The notes beneath the pieces were generated by a model. That model was not told the origin of the DNA. It made no database searches and saw only the letters and a program-made list of their open reading frames with translations. Made by a program: the position numbers and the translations under genes. 64,000 bases of DNA. Origin: Streptomyces chumphonensis. GTDB taxonomy: Bacteria; Actinomycetota; Actinomycetes; Streptomycetales; Streptomycetaceae. Within the stretch, counting starts at the first letter, position 1. Each line of letters starts with the position of its first letter. Positions 41,837 to 50,339 of the stretch are shown piece by piece. The stretch is taken from the NCBI RefSeq assembly GCF_014779715.1, contig NZ_JACXYU010000020.1, positions 31,411 to 95,410 of the forward strand. Direction: 5' to 3'.

Positions 41837-43180
41837 GTGGACGCAGAGTTCGACATCGGCATCATCGGCGGCGGCCCCGCGGGATCGACGGCTGCCTCCT
41901 ACCTCGCCAAAGCCGGCCTGAAGGTCGCCGTCTTCGAGGCGGACAACTTCCCCCGCGAGCACGTCGGCGAGTCGCTGGTGCCGGCCACGACCCCGGTGCT
42001 CCTGGACATCGGCGCCATGGACAAGGTCGAGGCGGCGGGGTTCCCCAAGAAGTACGGGGCCGCCTGGACGTCCGCCGAGGACCGTGCCATCGACCACAAC
42101 GGCTTCCGCGGCCTGGAGCACGACTTCCGCGCCGCCGAGGTGCTCTTCAGCGAACGCGACCAGGCCGGCGTCGACCGGGACTACACCTTCCACGTGGACC
42201 GCGCCAAGTTCGACCAGATCCTCCTCAAGCACGCGGAGGAGCTGGGCGCGAAGGTGTTCCAGGGCGTCCACGTCGGCAAGGTCGACTTCGACGGTGAGCA
42301 CCCGGTCATCGAGGCGAGGATCGGCCGGAGCCGGGCGCACGTCGCCGTCAGGATGGTCGTGGACGCCAGCGGCCGACGCACGCACCTGGGCAGCCAGCTG
42401 AAGTTCAAGGTGCCGGACCCGGTGTTCAACCAGTACGCCGTCCACACCTGGTTCGACCACCTGGACCGCAAGGCACTCGCCGTCAACAAGGACCAGGCGG
42501 ACTACATCTTCATCCACTTCCTGCCGGTCTCCGACACCTGGGTGTGGCAGATCCCGATCACGGACACCATCACCTCCATCGGCGTCGTCAGCCAGAAGGC
42601 CCGTTTCAAGGAGTACGACGGTGACCGCGAGAAGTACTTCTGGGACACCGTCGCCAGCCGCCCCGAGCTGCTGGACGTCCTGAAGAACGCCGACCGCGTC
42701 AAGCCGTTCAAGACCGAGGGCGACTACAGCTACGGCATGAAGCAGGTCGCCGGCGACAGGTTCGTCCTGATCGGCGACGCCGCGCGCTTCGTCGACCCCA
42801 TCTTCTCCAGCGGGGTCAGCGTCGCGCTCAACAGCGCCCGCATCGCCTGCAAGGACATCATCGCGGCGGCCGAGGCCGGTGACTTCGGCAAGGAACGCTT
42901 CGCCGCGTACGAGGAGAAGCTGCGGCGCGGGGTGAAGAACTGGTACGAGTTCATCTCGATCTACTACCGCCTGAACATTCTGTTCACCGCCTTCGTCCAG
43001 GACGACCGCTACCGTCTCGACGTGCTCAAGCTGCTCCAGGGCGACGTCTACGACGACGAGGAGCCCAAGGCCCTCGCGGCCATGCGGGAGATCGTCAAGG
43101 CGGTCGAGGAGGACCCGACCCACCTGTGGCACCCGTTCCTCGGCCGGCTCAAGGCGCCCTCGGCCGCGCCGAGTTTCTGA
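41837..43180 (+). CDS. FAD-dependent pyrrole halogenase (PltA/Mpy16-like)
   Basis: A 447-residue halogenase shorter than the other three. Motifs are IIGGGPAGSTAASYLAKAG (FAD), the lysine segment FPKKYGAAWTSA, WVWQIP and GDAARFVDPIFSSGVSVAL. This is the PltA-type subfamily that chlorinates pyrrolyl-S-carrier proteins, usually at pyrrole C4 and C5. It should use the carrier protein just upstream and FADH2 from the reductase at 18571-19131. GTG 41837 follows ACGGAG. It closes the cluster and is followed by a strong terminator. Confidence 0.93.
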   Translation: MDAEFDIGIIGGGPAGSTAASYLAKAGLKVAVFEADNFPREHVGESLVPATTPVLLDIGAMDKVEAAGFPKKYGAAWTSAEDRAIDHNGFRGLEHDFRAAEVLFSERDQAGVDRDYTFHVDRAKFDQILLKHAEELGAKVFQGVHVGKVDFDGEHPVIEARIGRSRAHVAVRMVVDASGRRTHLGSQLKFKVPDPVFNQYAVHTWFDHLDRKALAVNKDQADYIFIHFLPVSDTWVWQIPITDTITSIGVVSQKARFKEYDGDREKYFWDTVASRPELLDVLKNADRVKPFKTEGDYSYGMKQVAGDRFVLIGDAARFVDPIFSSGVSVALNSARIACKDIIAAAEAGDFGKERFAAYEEKLRRGVKNWYEFISIYYRLNILFTAFVQDDRYRLDVLKLLQGDVYDDEEPKALAAMREIVKAVEEDPTHLWHPFLGRLKAPSAAPSF

Positions 43181-43191
43181 CACCGGCGCGA

Positions 43192-43245
43192 CGCGGGGCG
43201 GGCCCGTACCGGAGGGGGGTGCCTTCCGGGCGGGCCCGCCCCGCG
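43192..43245 (+). terminator. Terminator after the pyrrole halogenase
   Basis: A perfect 15-bp stem (43192-43206 with 43231-43245) begins 12 bases after the halogenase stop. The 24-base loop contains a smaller CCGGA/TCCGG stem. It marks the right edge of the cluster. Confidence 0.8.
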
Positions 43246-43334
43246 CGTTGTCAGTGGTCCCACCTAGCGTCATGGGTGTTCGGGGCACGGCCGGTTCGGG
43301 CCGCTGCCGGGCAGGCGCAAGGGGAGGCACCGGG

Positions 43335-44780
43335 ATGCCGGGTACACCGGGGACGAAGACGTATCTGGAGCTGTCGCAGGACGGCGGCGGGGCGCACAAG
43401 TTCTACGAGGTGACCGTCGACGGGCACGTCGTGACGGTCCGCTACGGCCGTATCGGGGCGGGCGGGCAGGTGCAGAGCACGAGCTTCCCCAGCTCGGAGA
43501 AGGCGCACGCGGCGGCGCGCCGGAAGGTCGCCGAGAAGGTGCGCAAGGGGTACGCCCCGGCCGTCCGTGGGGAGCGCGCGCCCCGGGCGGTGACGCGCCG
43601 GCAGGTCTCCTCCACGCCGTCCACGGCCCGCGCCGTCGCCCCGGTGCTGTGGCGCTTCCGGACCGGCTCGGCCGCCTTCGGCATCCACATCGACGAGGAC
43701 CGCTGCTGGGTGGGCAACCAGGCGGGGGACGTCTACAACCTCAGCCACTCCGGTGACGTGCTCGCCCGCTACGCCCTGCCCGACGGCGTGAAGTGCCTCG
43801 TCGCGGACGACTTCTGGATCTACGCCGGCTGCGACGACGGCCAGGTCTACGACCTGTCGGGCAAGCTCCCCTTCGCCGCCTACGCCGTCTCCGACGACAT
43901 CAACATCTTCTGGCTCGACATCCACGAGGGCGTGCTCCACGTCTCCGACCGCGCCGGCGGGCTGACCGTCATCGACCACGAGGACGAGCACCAGTGGGCC
44001 CGGCGCAGCCGGGGTGAGCACGCCTGGATGGTCCGCGCCGACGACGGCGGCGTCTACCACGGCCACCTGCGCGGGGTGACCGCCTACGCCCCGGGCGGCA
44101 GCGGAGAGCTGTGGCACACCCCGACCCAGGGCGGGGTGCTGTTCGGCTGGCAGGAGGAGGACGCCGTCTACGCCGGCACCTCGCACCAGGTCGTGCACCG
44201 GCTCGACAAGGCCACGGGCGCGATCGGGGCGACGTACCGGTGCGACGGCGCCGTGTACTCCTGCGCCACCAGTCCGGGCGGGCGGTTCGTCTTCGCGGGT
44301 GACTCGCAGTCCTCGGTGTACTGCTTCGACGAGCACGGGGAGCGGCTGTGGAAGCTGGCCACCGGGGGCGGCTCGGCCCTGTCCATGCAGTACGCGGACG
44401 AGCGGCTGTTCCTGGTCACCACCGACGGCTCCCTGGTCTGCGTGGACGCGAGCGAGGCGGCGGTGACGGCCGCACAGCAGGGGTCCGTGCCGGTCGCCCG
44501 GGACGTGAAGCTGGCCGCGGCCGTCCCCACCCGCTCGCCGGCGGCGTGGACGGCGTCGGTGGAGTCCGTGGCGGCTCCGGCGGGCGGCATCGTCCTGGAG
44601 TGCGTCCAGGAGTCCGGACGGCTGCGCGTGCACGTCGTCTCCCAGGGCTACCACCCGGAGTGGAACGTCCAGTTCCCCCGCCAGCTCCGCGCACCCGGGG
44701 CCCGGTACGTCGTGGACGCGGTGCACGAGTCCTCCAGCGGCTTCTACCGCGTCCGCGGGGACATCAAGCGCCTCGTCTGA
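43335..44780 (+). CDS. WGR domain protein with beta-propeller repeats
   Basis: A 481-residue protein. Residues about 10-75 form a WGR-like domain (HKFYEVTVDGHVVTVRYGRI), a fold otherwise known from PARPs and bacterial nucleic-acid-related proteins. Residues about 100-400 contain repeated blade-like units such as CWVGNQAGDVYNLSHSGDVL, WIYAGCDDGQVYDLSGKL and FVFAGDSQSSVYCFDEHGERL, typical of PQQ/WD40-type propellers. No signal peptide is seen, so it is probably cytoplasmic. ATG 43335 follows GGGGAGG. Function is unknown. It lies outside the terminator of the cluster and may be conserved chromosome. Confidence 0.75.
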   Translation: MPGTPGTKTYLELSQDGGGAHKFYEVTVDGHVVTVRYGRIGAGGQVQSTSFPSSEKAHAAARRKVAEKVRKGYAPAVRGERAPRAVTRRQVSSTPSTARAVAPVLWRFRTGSAAFGIHIDEDRCWVGNQAGDVYNLSHSGDVLARYALPDGVKCLVADDFWIYAGCDDGQVYDLSGKLPFAAYAVSDDINIFWLDIHEGVLHVSDRAGGLTVIDHEDEHQWARRSRGEHAWMVRADDGGVYHGHLRGVTAYAPGGSGELWHTPTQGGVLFGWQEEDAVYAGTSHQVVHRLDKATGAIGATYRCDGAVYSCATSPGGRFVFAGDSQSSVYCFDEHGERLWKLATGGGSALSMQYADERLFLVTTDGSLVCVDASEAAVTAAQQGSVPVARDVKLAAAVPTRSPAAWTASVESVAAPAGGIVLECVQESGRLRVHVVSQGYHPEWNVQFPRQLRAPGARYVVDAVHESSSGFYRVRGDIKRLV

Positions 44781-44826
44781 CGGGCGCGCGGGCGCCGGGC
44801 GGCCCGGCCGAGGAGGGCGGGGGCGG

Positions 44827-45690
44827 TCAGAACAGGACGGACATGAAGGAGCCGGACTCCCGGAAGCCGACGCGCCGGTAGGCGGCGCGGGCGGGCGTGT
44901 TGAAGTCGTTCACGTAGAGGCTCACCACGGGGGCGAACTCGGCGAGGGCGAAGCGCAGCACGGCGGCCATGCCGCTGACGGACAGGCCCTGCCCCCGGCG
45001 GTCCGGGTGCACCCACACGCCCTGCACCTGGCAGGCGTACGGCGTCACGGCCCCGATCTCCGCCTTGAAGACGACCTCGCCCTCCTCGAAGCGGGCGAAG
45101 GCGCGGCCGGAACCGACGAGCTCGGCCACCCGGGCCTGGTAGACGAGTCCGCCGTCCCCGGCGAGCGGGGAGACGCCGACCTCCTCGGTGAACATCGCCA
45201 CGCAGGCCGGCATGAGCGTCTCCAGCTCGTCCTTGCGCACGCGGCGCACGAACGGGTCGGCGGTGACGTCGACGGCCGGGGAGCGGGTGAGCATGAGGGG
45301 CTGCCGGGGCCGTACCTCGCGGGCCGGGCCCCAGTGCGGCTCCAGGTGCGCCCACAGGGCGGCGGTCGGCTCCGCCGGGCCCACGATGGACGAGCAGCGG
45401 CGGCCCTGGCGGCGGGCCCGCTCGGCGAACGCCGCCACCGCCTCCGGCCCGGCGCACACGGGCACGAGGTTGGCGCCCGCGTAGCACAGCGAGGTCAGCC
45501 GGCCCCGGTGGAACCAGCCCCACATCTCGCCGCCCAGCCGCCACGGGTCGAGCCCGGAGGACTGCACCCGGGCCGCCACGAAGGCGTTGGCGACCGGCTC
45601 CCGGTGCAGCACGGCCAGCGCCTCGTCCAGGTCGTCGGGCACGAGGGGCCGGGTGGAAGTCGTCGTCAACACGTGCGAAGGGTGCCTCAC
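44827..45690 (-). CDS. GNAT family acetyltransferase with N-terminal DUF4081-like domain
   Basis: A 287-residue protein. The N-terminal half (MWGWFHRGRLTSLCYAGANL) resembles DUF4081, and the C-terminal half is a GNAT domain with the acetyl-CoA motif VWVHPDRRGQGLSVSGMAAV and AAYRRVGF. The substrate is unknown. It is a regular neighbour of ispG in streptomycetes. GTG 45690 is listed as start; GTG 45672 is possible and neither has a strong binding site. Confidence 0.8.
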   Translation of the reverse strand: MRHPSHVLTTTSTRPLVPDDLDEALAVLHREPVANAFVAARVQSSGLDPWRLGGEMWGWFHRGRLTSLCYAGANLVPVCAGPEAVAAFAERARRQGRRCSSIVGPAEPTAALWAHLEPHWGPAREVRPRQPLMLTRSPAVDVTADPFVRRVRKDELETLMPACVAMFTEEVGVSPLAGDGGLVYQARVAELVGSGRAFARFEEGEVVFKAEIGAVTPYACQVQGVWVHPDRRGQGLSVSGMAAVLRFALAEFAPVVSLYVNDFNTPARAAYRRVGFRESGSFMSVLF

Positions 45691-45816
45691 CGTGCGGGGC
45701 CCGAGGGGGCCGAAGCGGTCGGAGATCGATCCCTCAGGGGGCGATTCTCCGCACTGTACCCCTGCTCCGGGGGCGGCGAGGGGCGGCTGCGGAGCACGGC
45801 GGGCGGCATGTCACCG

Positions 45817-46971
45817 TCAGGCGATGCTCACCTGCGGTTCGCCGGACATCGCGCCGTCCTGCTCCATCTGCTCGGCGATCTTCATCGCCTCCTCGATGAG
45901 CGTCTCGACGATCTTCGACTCCGGCACCGTCTTGATGACCTCGCCCTTGACGAAGATCTGTCCCTTGCCGTTGCCCGAGGCGACACCGAGGTCCGCCTCG
46001 CGCGCCTCACCGGGGCCGTTGACGACGCAGCCCATGACCGCGACCCGCAGCGGGACGTCCATCCCGGTGAGCCCGGCCGTGACCTCCTCGGCCAGCTTGT
46101 ACACGTCCACCTGGGCGCGACCGCACGACGGGCACGAGACGATCTCCAGGCCGCGCTCGCGCAGCCCGAGGGACTCCAGGATCTGGATGCCGACCTTGAC
46201 CTCCTCGGCCGGCGGCGCGGACAGCGACACCCGGATCGTGTCGCCGATGCCCTCGCTGAGCAGGGCTCCGAACGCCACGGCGGACTTGATCGTCCCCTGG
46301 AACGCCGGGCCCGCCTCGGTCACCCCGAGGTGGAGGGGGTAGTCGCACTGCTCGGCGAGCTGCCGGTAGGCGTTGACCATGACGACCGGGTCGTTGTGCT
46401 TGACGGAGATCTTGATGTCGCGGAAGCCGTGCTCCTCGAAGAGGGAGCACTCCCACAGGGCCGACTCCACGAGGGCCTCGGGCGTCGCCCTGCCGTACTT
46501 GCGCAGCAGCCGCTGGTCCAGCGAACCGGCGTTGACGCCGATGCGGATGGGGGTGCCGGCCTGCGAGGCCGCCTTCGCGATCTCCGCGACCTTGTCGTCG
46601 AACTGCTTGATGTTGCCGGGATTGACGCGGACCGCCGCGCAGCCGGCGTCGATCGCGGCGAAGACGTACTTCGGCTGGAAGTGGATGTCGGCGATGACCG
46701 GGATCTGCGACTTGCGGGCGATCGTGGACAGGGCGTCCGCGTCGTCCTGCGTCGGGCAGGCGACCCGGACGATCTGGCAGCCGGACGCCGTGAGCTCGGC
46801 GATCTGCTGCAGCGTGGCACCGATGTCGGAGGTGCGCGTCGTGGTCATCGACTGCACCGAGACCGGTGCGTCACCGCCCACCGCCACCGACCCGACCTGA
46901 ATGGTGCGGCTGGCACGGCGCTCGGCGAGCTTGATCGGTACGGACGGCATTCCCAGCGCAATCGCTGTCAT
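45817..46971 (-). CDS. ispG: 4-hydroxy-3-methylbut-2-enyl diphosphate synthase
   Basis: IspG converts methylerythritol cyclodiphosphate to HMBPP in the MEP isoprenoid pathway using a 4Fe-4S cluster. The 384-residue protein begins MTAIALGMPSVPIKLAERRA; the cluster cysteines are in VSCPSCGR and MGCVVNGPGE, and VRVNPGNIKQFDDKV is a conserved substrate-binding stretch. It starts at ATG 46971. It lies downstream of dxr and the RseP-type protease on the same strand, separated from the latter by a hairpin. Confidence 0.96.
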   Translation of the reverse strand: MTAIALGMPSVPIKLAERRASRTIQVGSVAVGGDAPVSVQSMTTTRTSDIGATLQQIAELTASGCQIVRVACPTQDDADALSTIARKSQIPVIADIHFQPKYVFAAIDAGCAAVRVNPGNIKQFDDKVAEIAKAASQAGTPIRIGVNAGSLDQRLLRKYGRATPEALVESALWECSLFEEHGFRDIKISVKHNDPVVMVNAYRQLAEQCDYPLHLGVTEAGPAFQGTIKSAVAFGALLSEGIGDTIRVSLSAPPAEEVKVGIQILESLGLRERGLEIVSCPSCGRAQVDVYKLAEEVTAGLTGMDVPLRVAVMGCVVNGPGEAREADLGVASGNGKGQIFVKGEVIKTVPESKIVETLIEEAMKIAEQMEQDGAMSGEPQVSIA

Positions 46972-47061
46972 GTGGCGCAACCCCAAGGTGTGGTACTCGA
47001 TGCCGTGATCGGCGGGCTCCAGCCCCGAGATTACGGCACACCACGGGGCCGGAGCACATCG

Positions 47062-47099
47062 AGCCCGGCGCCGTACCCGAAGGGGGACGGCGCCGGGCT
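47062..47099 (-). terminator. Hairpin between rseP and ispG
   Basis: A perfect 13-bp stem (47062-47074 with 47087-47099) and 12-base loop lie 24 bases beyond the rseP stop. It probably ends or attenuates the dxr-rseP transcript, so ispG may also have its own promoter in the following 90 bases. Confidence 0.65.
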
Positions 47100-47123
47100 G
47101 GGGGTGTCCGCTTCGCCGCCGGG

Positions 47124-48431
47124 TCAGCCCGCCAGGCGCACGGGATTGACCACGTCGGCGATCAGCACGAGCAGCGTGAAGCAGATGAAGACGCCCGCCA
47201 CGACGTACGCCAGGGGCATGAGCTTCGCCACGTCGAACGGGCCCGGGTCGGGCCTGCGGAGCACCTTCGCGAAGAGCCGGCGCACGGACTCCCACAGGGC
47301 GCCGGCGATGTGGCCGCCGTCCAGCGGCAGCAGCGGCAGCATGTTGAAGAGGAACAACGAGAGGTTGAACGCGGCGACGACGAACAGGAAGATCGCCACC
47401 CGCTGGGTGGGCGGGATGTCCAGCGCGACGATCTCGCCGCTCACCCGGGCGGCCCCGACGACCCCCACCGGGGAGTCCTGGGCGCGCTCCCCGCCGTTGA
47501 AGGCCGCGTCCCACAGCATCGGGATCTTCGACGGCACCGCGACCAGCGCCTCGGCGCCGTCCTCCATCATCTGGCCCATGCGGTCGACGGCCTGCGGGAA
47601 GGTCTGCTGCACGACGCCGCTCGCCGGGGCGAAGCCGAGGAAGTTGGCCGTGACGTACTCGCCGGGGACGTACTGCCCGTCCTCGTCGATCTTGGTGACG
47701 GTGTTCCGGATGGGCTCGGCCGTCAGCGTCCGCTGCTCGCCGTCGCGCTCGACGGTGATGGTGACCTGGCCGGAGCCGTCGCGGATGAGCCGCTGGAGCT
47801 CGTCCCACTCGGTGATCGCCACCCCGTTGTAGGCGACGATCTCGTCCCCGGGGAGCAGCCCCGCGGCGTTGGCCGGGGTGGGCGGCGCGTTCTCCGGGCA
47901 GGTGTCGCTCTGCTCGTCGGCCGCGACCACGCACTTCGAGACGCTGGAGACCGTCGTCGTGGTGGTGTTGATGCCGAAGGTCAACAGCACCCCGAGGAAG
48001 ATCGCCACGGCGAGGATCAGGTTCATGAACGGGCCGGCGAACATGACGATCACGCGCTTCCACGGCCTGCGCGTGTAGAACAGCCGGTTCTCGTCACCGG
48101 GCCGGAGTTCCTCGTAGGCCGCCGAGCGGGCGTCCTCGATCATGCTGCGGAACGGGGAGGTGGAGCGCTGCTTCAGCTTGCCGTCGTCGCCGGGCGGGAA
48201 CATCCCGATCATGCGGATGTAGCCGCCGAGCGGGATCGCCTTGATCCCGTACTCCGTCTCGCCCCTGCGGCGCGAGAACAGCGTCGGCCCGAAGCCCACC
48301 ATGTACTGCGGGACGCGGATGCCGAACATCTTCGCCGTGGACAGGTGGCCCAGCTCGTGCCAGGCGATGGAGAAGAGCAGGCCCAGAACGAAGACGACTA
48401 TCCCGAGGATCGTCATGAGAGCCGTCGTCAT
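47124..48431 (-). CDS. rseP: Site-2 protease family membrane metalloprotease
   Basis: A 435-residue intramembrane zinc protease of the RseP/M50 family. The first helix carries the zinc motif HELGH (SIAWHELGHLSTAKMFG); a PDZ-like domain is in the middle (LLPGDEIVAYNGVAITEWDE), and the second metal motif LPLDGGHIAG lies in a later helix. It cleaves membrane proteins such as anti-sigma factors within the bilayer; targets here are unknown. ATG 48431 follows GGAGG, and its first bases overlap the dxr stop in an ATGA junction, indicating coupling. Confidence 0.92.
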   Translation of the reverse strand: MTTALMTILGIVVFVLGLLFSIAWHELGHLSTAKMFGIRVPQYMVGFGPTLFSRRRGETEYGIKAIPLGGYIRMIGMFPPGDDGKLKQRSTSPFRSMIEDARSAAYEELRPGDENRLFYTRRPWKRVIVMFAGPFMNLILAVAIFLGVLLTFGINTTTTTVSSVSKCVVAADEQSDTCPENAPPTPANAAGLLPGDEIVAYNGVAITEWDELQRLIRDGSGQVTITVERDGEQRTLTAEPIRNTVTKIDEDGQYVPGEYVTANFLGFAPASGVVQQTFPQAVDRMGQMMEDGAEALVAVPSKIPMLWDAAFNGGERAQDSPVGVVGAARVSGEIVALDIPPTQRVAIFLFVVAAFNLSLFLFNMLPLLPLDGGHIAGALWESVRRLFAKVLRRPDPGPFDVAKLMPLAYVVAGVFICFTLLVLIADVVNPVRLAG

Positions 48432-49690
48432 GTGCGGGCCTCCGCTGTCGTGTTCATGGCGCCCCTCGCCAGTTCGCGGGCGCGTGCGCGCGCCCACGTC
48501 TCCGCGTCGAGGACGGCGTCCAGGGTGAGCGCGTCACGTGAGGGTGTGCCGTGTTCCTCGACCACAGCCGTCACCGTATCCATGATTGCGGTGAACGGCA
48601 GCCCGCCCGTGAGGAACGCCTCCACGCACTCCTCGTTGGCCGCGTTGTACACGGCGGGGGCCGTGCCGCCGAGCCCGCCGACGTGGGCGGCCATCGGCAC
48701 GGAGGGGAAGGCCTCTTCGTCCAGCGGGTAGAAGTCCCAGCTCATGGCCTTCGTCCAGTCGTAGACGGGGCCCGCGTCCGGGACGCGCCGGGGCCAGCCG
48801 AGGCCCAGGGCGATCGGGAGCCGCATGTCCGGCGGACCGCACTGCGCGAGCGTCGATCCGTCGGTGAACTCCACCATCGAGTGGATGGCCGACTGCGGAT
48901 GGACCACCACCTGGATGCGGTCGAAGGGCACGTCGTAGAGCAGGTGCGCCTCGATCACCTCCAGCCCCTTGTTGACCAGCGTGGCCGAGTTGACCGTGAC
49001 GACCGGGCCCATGGCCCACGTCGGGTGGGCCAGGGCCTCCTTCGGGGTGACGTCCGCCAGCTGGGCGCGCGTCCGGCCGCGGAAGGGCCCGCCCGACGCC
49101 GTGACCAGCAGTTTGCGCACCTCGCGCCGCGCCCCGCCCATCAGCGCCTGGAAGAGCGCGGAGTGCTCCGAGTCCACCGGCACGATCTGGCCGGGGGCGG
49201 CGACGGCCTTCACCAGCGGCCCGCCGACGATGAGCGACTCCTTGTTGGCCAGCGCCAGGACGCGGCCCGCCCGCAACGCGGCGAGCGTCGGGCGGAGTCC
49301 GATGGAACCGGTGATGCCGTTGAGCACGGTGTGGCACGGGGAGGCGGCCAGCTCCGTCGCCGCGTCCGGACCCGCCAGGACCTCGGGGATCGGCTCCCCC
49401 GGGCCGTACTCCGCGCGCAGAGCCTGTCGCAGCTCGGGCGCCCTGTCCGCCTGTGCGACGGCGACCGTGCGCACCTGGAGCCGGTGCGCCTGCCCGGCCA
49501 GCAGCCCGATCCGTCCGCCGGCGGCGGAGAGACCCGTCACCCGGAAGCGCTCCGGGTTGCTCAGCACGACGTCGATCGCCTGCGTGCCGATCGACCCCGT
49601 CGACCCCAGGATGACGACATCCCGTGGCCCTTCCTGCGTACCGTCCCCCACCGGGTAGCTGACATGCGGGTCAGCGAGCATCTCCGTCAT
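48428..49690 (-). CDS. dxr: 1-deoxy-D-xylulose-5-phosphate reductoisomerase
   Basis: Dxr makes MEP from DXP with NADPH, the first committed step of the MEP pathway. The 420-residue protein has the NADPH motif LGSTGSIGTQAIDV near residue 30, LALANKESLIVGG, the metal-binding PVDSEHSALFQAL and the flexible-loop region TASGGPFRGRT. The start ATG 49690 gives a short N-terminal extension over the usual form, so a later start cannot be excluded. It heads the dxr-rseP operon and precedes ispG. Confidence 0.96.
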   Translation of the reverse strand: MTEMLADPHVSYPVGDGTQEGPRDVVILGSTGSIGTQAIDVVLSNPERFRVTGLSAAGGRIGLLAGQAHRLQVRTVAVAQADRAPELRQALRAEYGPGEPIPEVLAGPDAATELAASPCHTVLNGITGSIGLRPTLAALRAGRVLALANKESLIVGGPLVKAVAAPGQIVPVDSEHSALFQALMGGARREVRKLLVTASGGPFRGRTRAQLADVTPKEALAHPTWAMGPVVTVNSATLVNKGLEVIEAHLLYDVPFDRIQVVVHPQSAIHSMVEFTDGSTLAQCGPPDMRLPIALGLGWPRRVPDAGPVYDWTKAMSWDFYPLDEEAFPSVPMAAHVGGLGGTAPAVYNAANEECVEAFLTGGLPFTAIMDTVTAVVEEHGTPSRDALTLDAVLDAETWARARARELARGAMNTTAEART

Positions 49691-49793
49691 CCCCCCATTG
49701 TGTCCGCTCCTCCGGACACGGTGGACGGGCCCCTCCGGGCGACATGGGGAAACGCCGCCCCCGATTCACCGGATGCTCGCGGGGGGTGCGTGC

Positions 49794-49964
49794 TAGGGTG
49801 GAAACCAGTTGCAGTTTTGGTACCCATGAACGTGATGTGCGCCGGACGGGACGTGACCCTCTGGCGCATTTTGTTTTCCCGGTCATCTCCGGATGGGCTC
49901 AATGCGGCGACCCGGAAGGCGCAACGGCGCCTTTCGCTCTGCACCCCCTGAAAAGGAGATGAAC
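49794..49964 (+). promoter_or_regulatory. Promoter and long leader of the cold-shock gene
   Basis: TAGGGT at 49794-49799 fits the streptomycete -10 consensus, though no -35 box is well placed (TTCACC lies 23 bases upstream). If used, the transcript has a leader of about 160 bases. It contains a hairpin of GGCGC arms around 49917-49935 just before the ribosome site AAAAGGAG (49951-49958). Such leaders often regulate cold-shock genes, but this has not been shown here. Confidence 0.4.
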
Positions 49965-50168
49965 ATGGCTACCGGCACCGTGAAGTGGTTCAATTCGGAA
50001 AAGGGTTTCGGGTTCATTCAGCAGGACGGCGGCGGCGCCGACGTCTTCGCCCACTACTCGAACATCGCCACCCAGGGCTTCCGTGAGCTGACCGAGGGCC
50101 AGAAGGTCTCGTTCGACGTCACCCAGGGCCAGAAGGGCCCGCAGGCCGAGAACATCGTGCCCGCCTGA
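49965..50168 (+). CDS. Cold-shock protein (CspA family)
   Basis: A 67-residue OB-fold nucleic-acid binding protein starting MATGTVKWFNSEKGFGFI, with RNP1 KGFGFI and RNP2-like DVFAHYS intact. It acts as an RNA chaperone. The ATG at 49965 is chosen over ATG 49959 because AAAAGGAG ends only one base before the latter. It is monocistronic and followed by a strong hairpin. Confidence 0.97.
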   Translation: MATGTVKWFNSEKGFGFIQQDGGGADVFAHYSNIATQGFRELTEGQKVSFDVTQGQKGPQAENIVPA

Positions 50169-50180
50169 CGATCGGCTCAC

Positions 50181-50226
50181 CCGAGGGCCGGGTCCGCACC
50201 CCGTGGGGTGCGGACCCGGCCCTCGG
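50181..50226 (+). terminator. Terminator after the cold-shock gene
   Basis: A perfect 22-bp inverted repeat (50181-50202 with 50205-50226) and a tiny loop begins 12 bases after the stop codon. It should efficiently end the short transcript. Confidence 0.85.
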
Positions 50227-50339
50227 TCGTTCCCCCGCGCCCCGTCGCGCCCGGATGCGCGGAACGCCGGACGTCCCCCCGCCGAGGGGACCGCCCGGCG
50301 TTCCGGAGCGCTCGGTGACGCGGTGGTGCGGCGGTGCGC

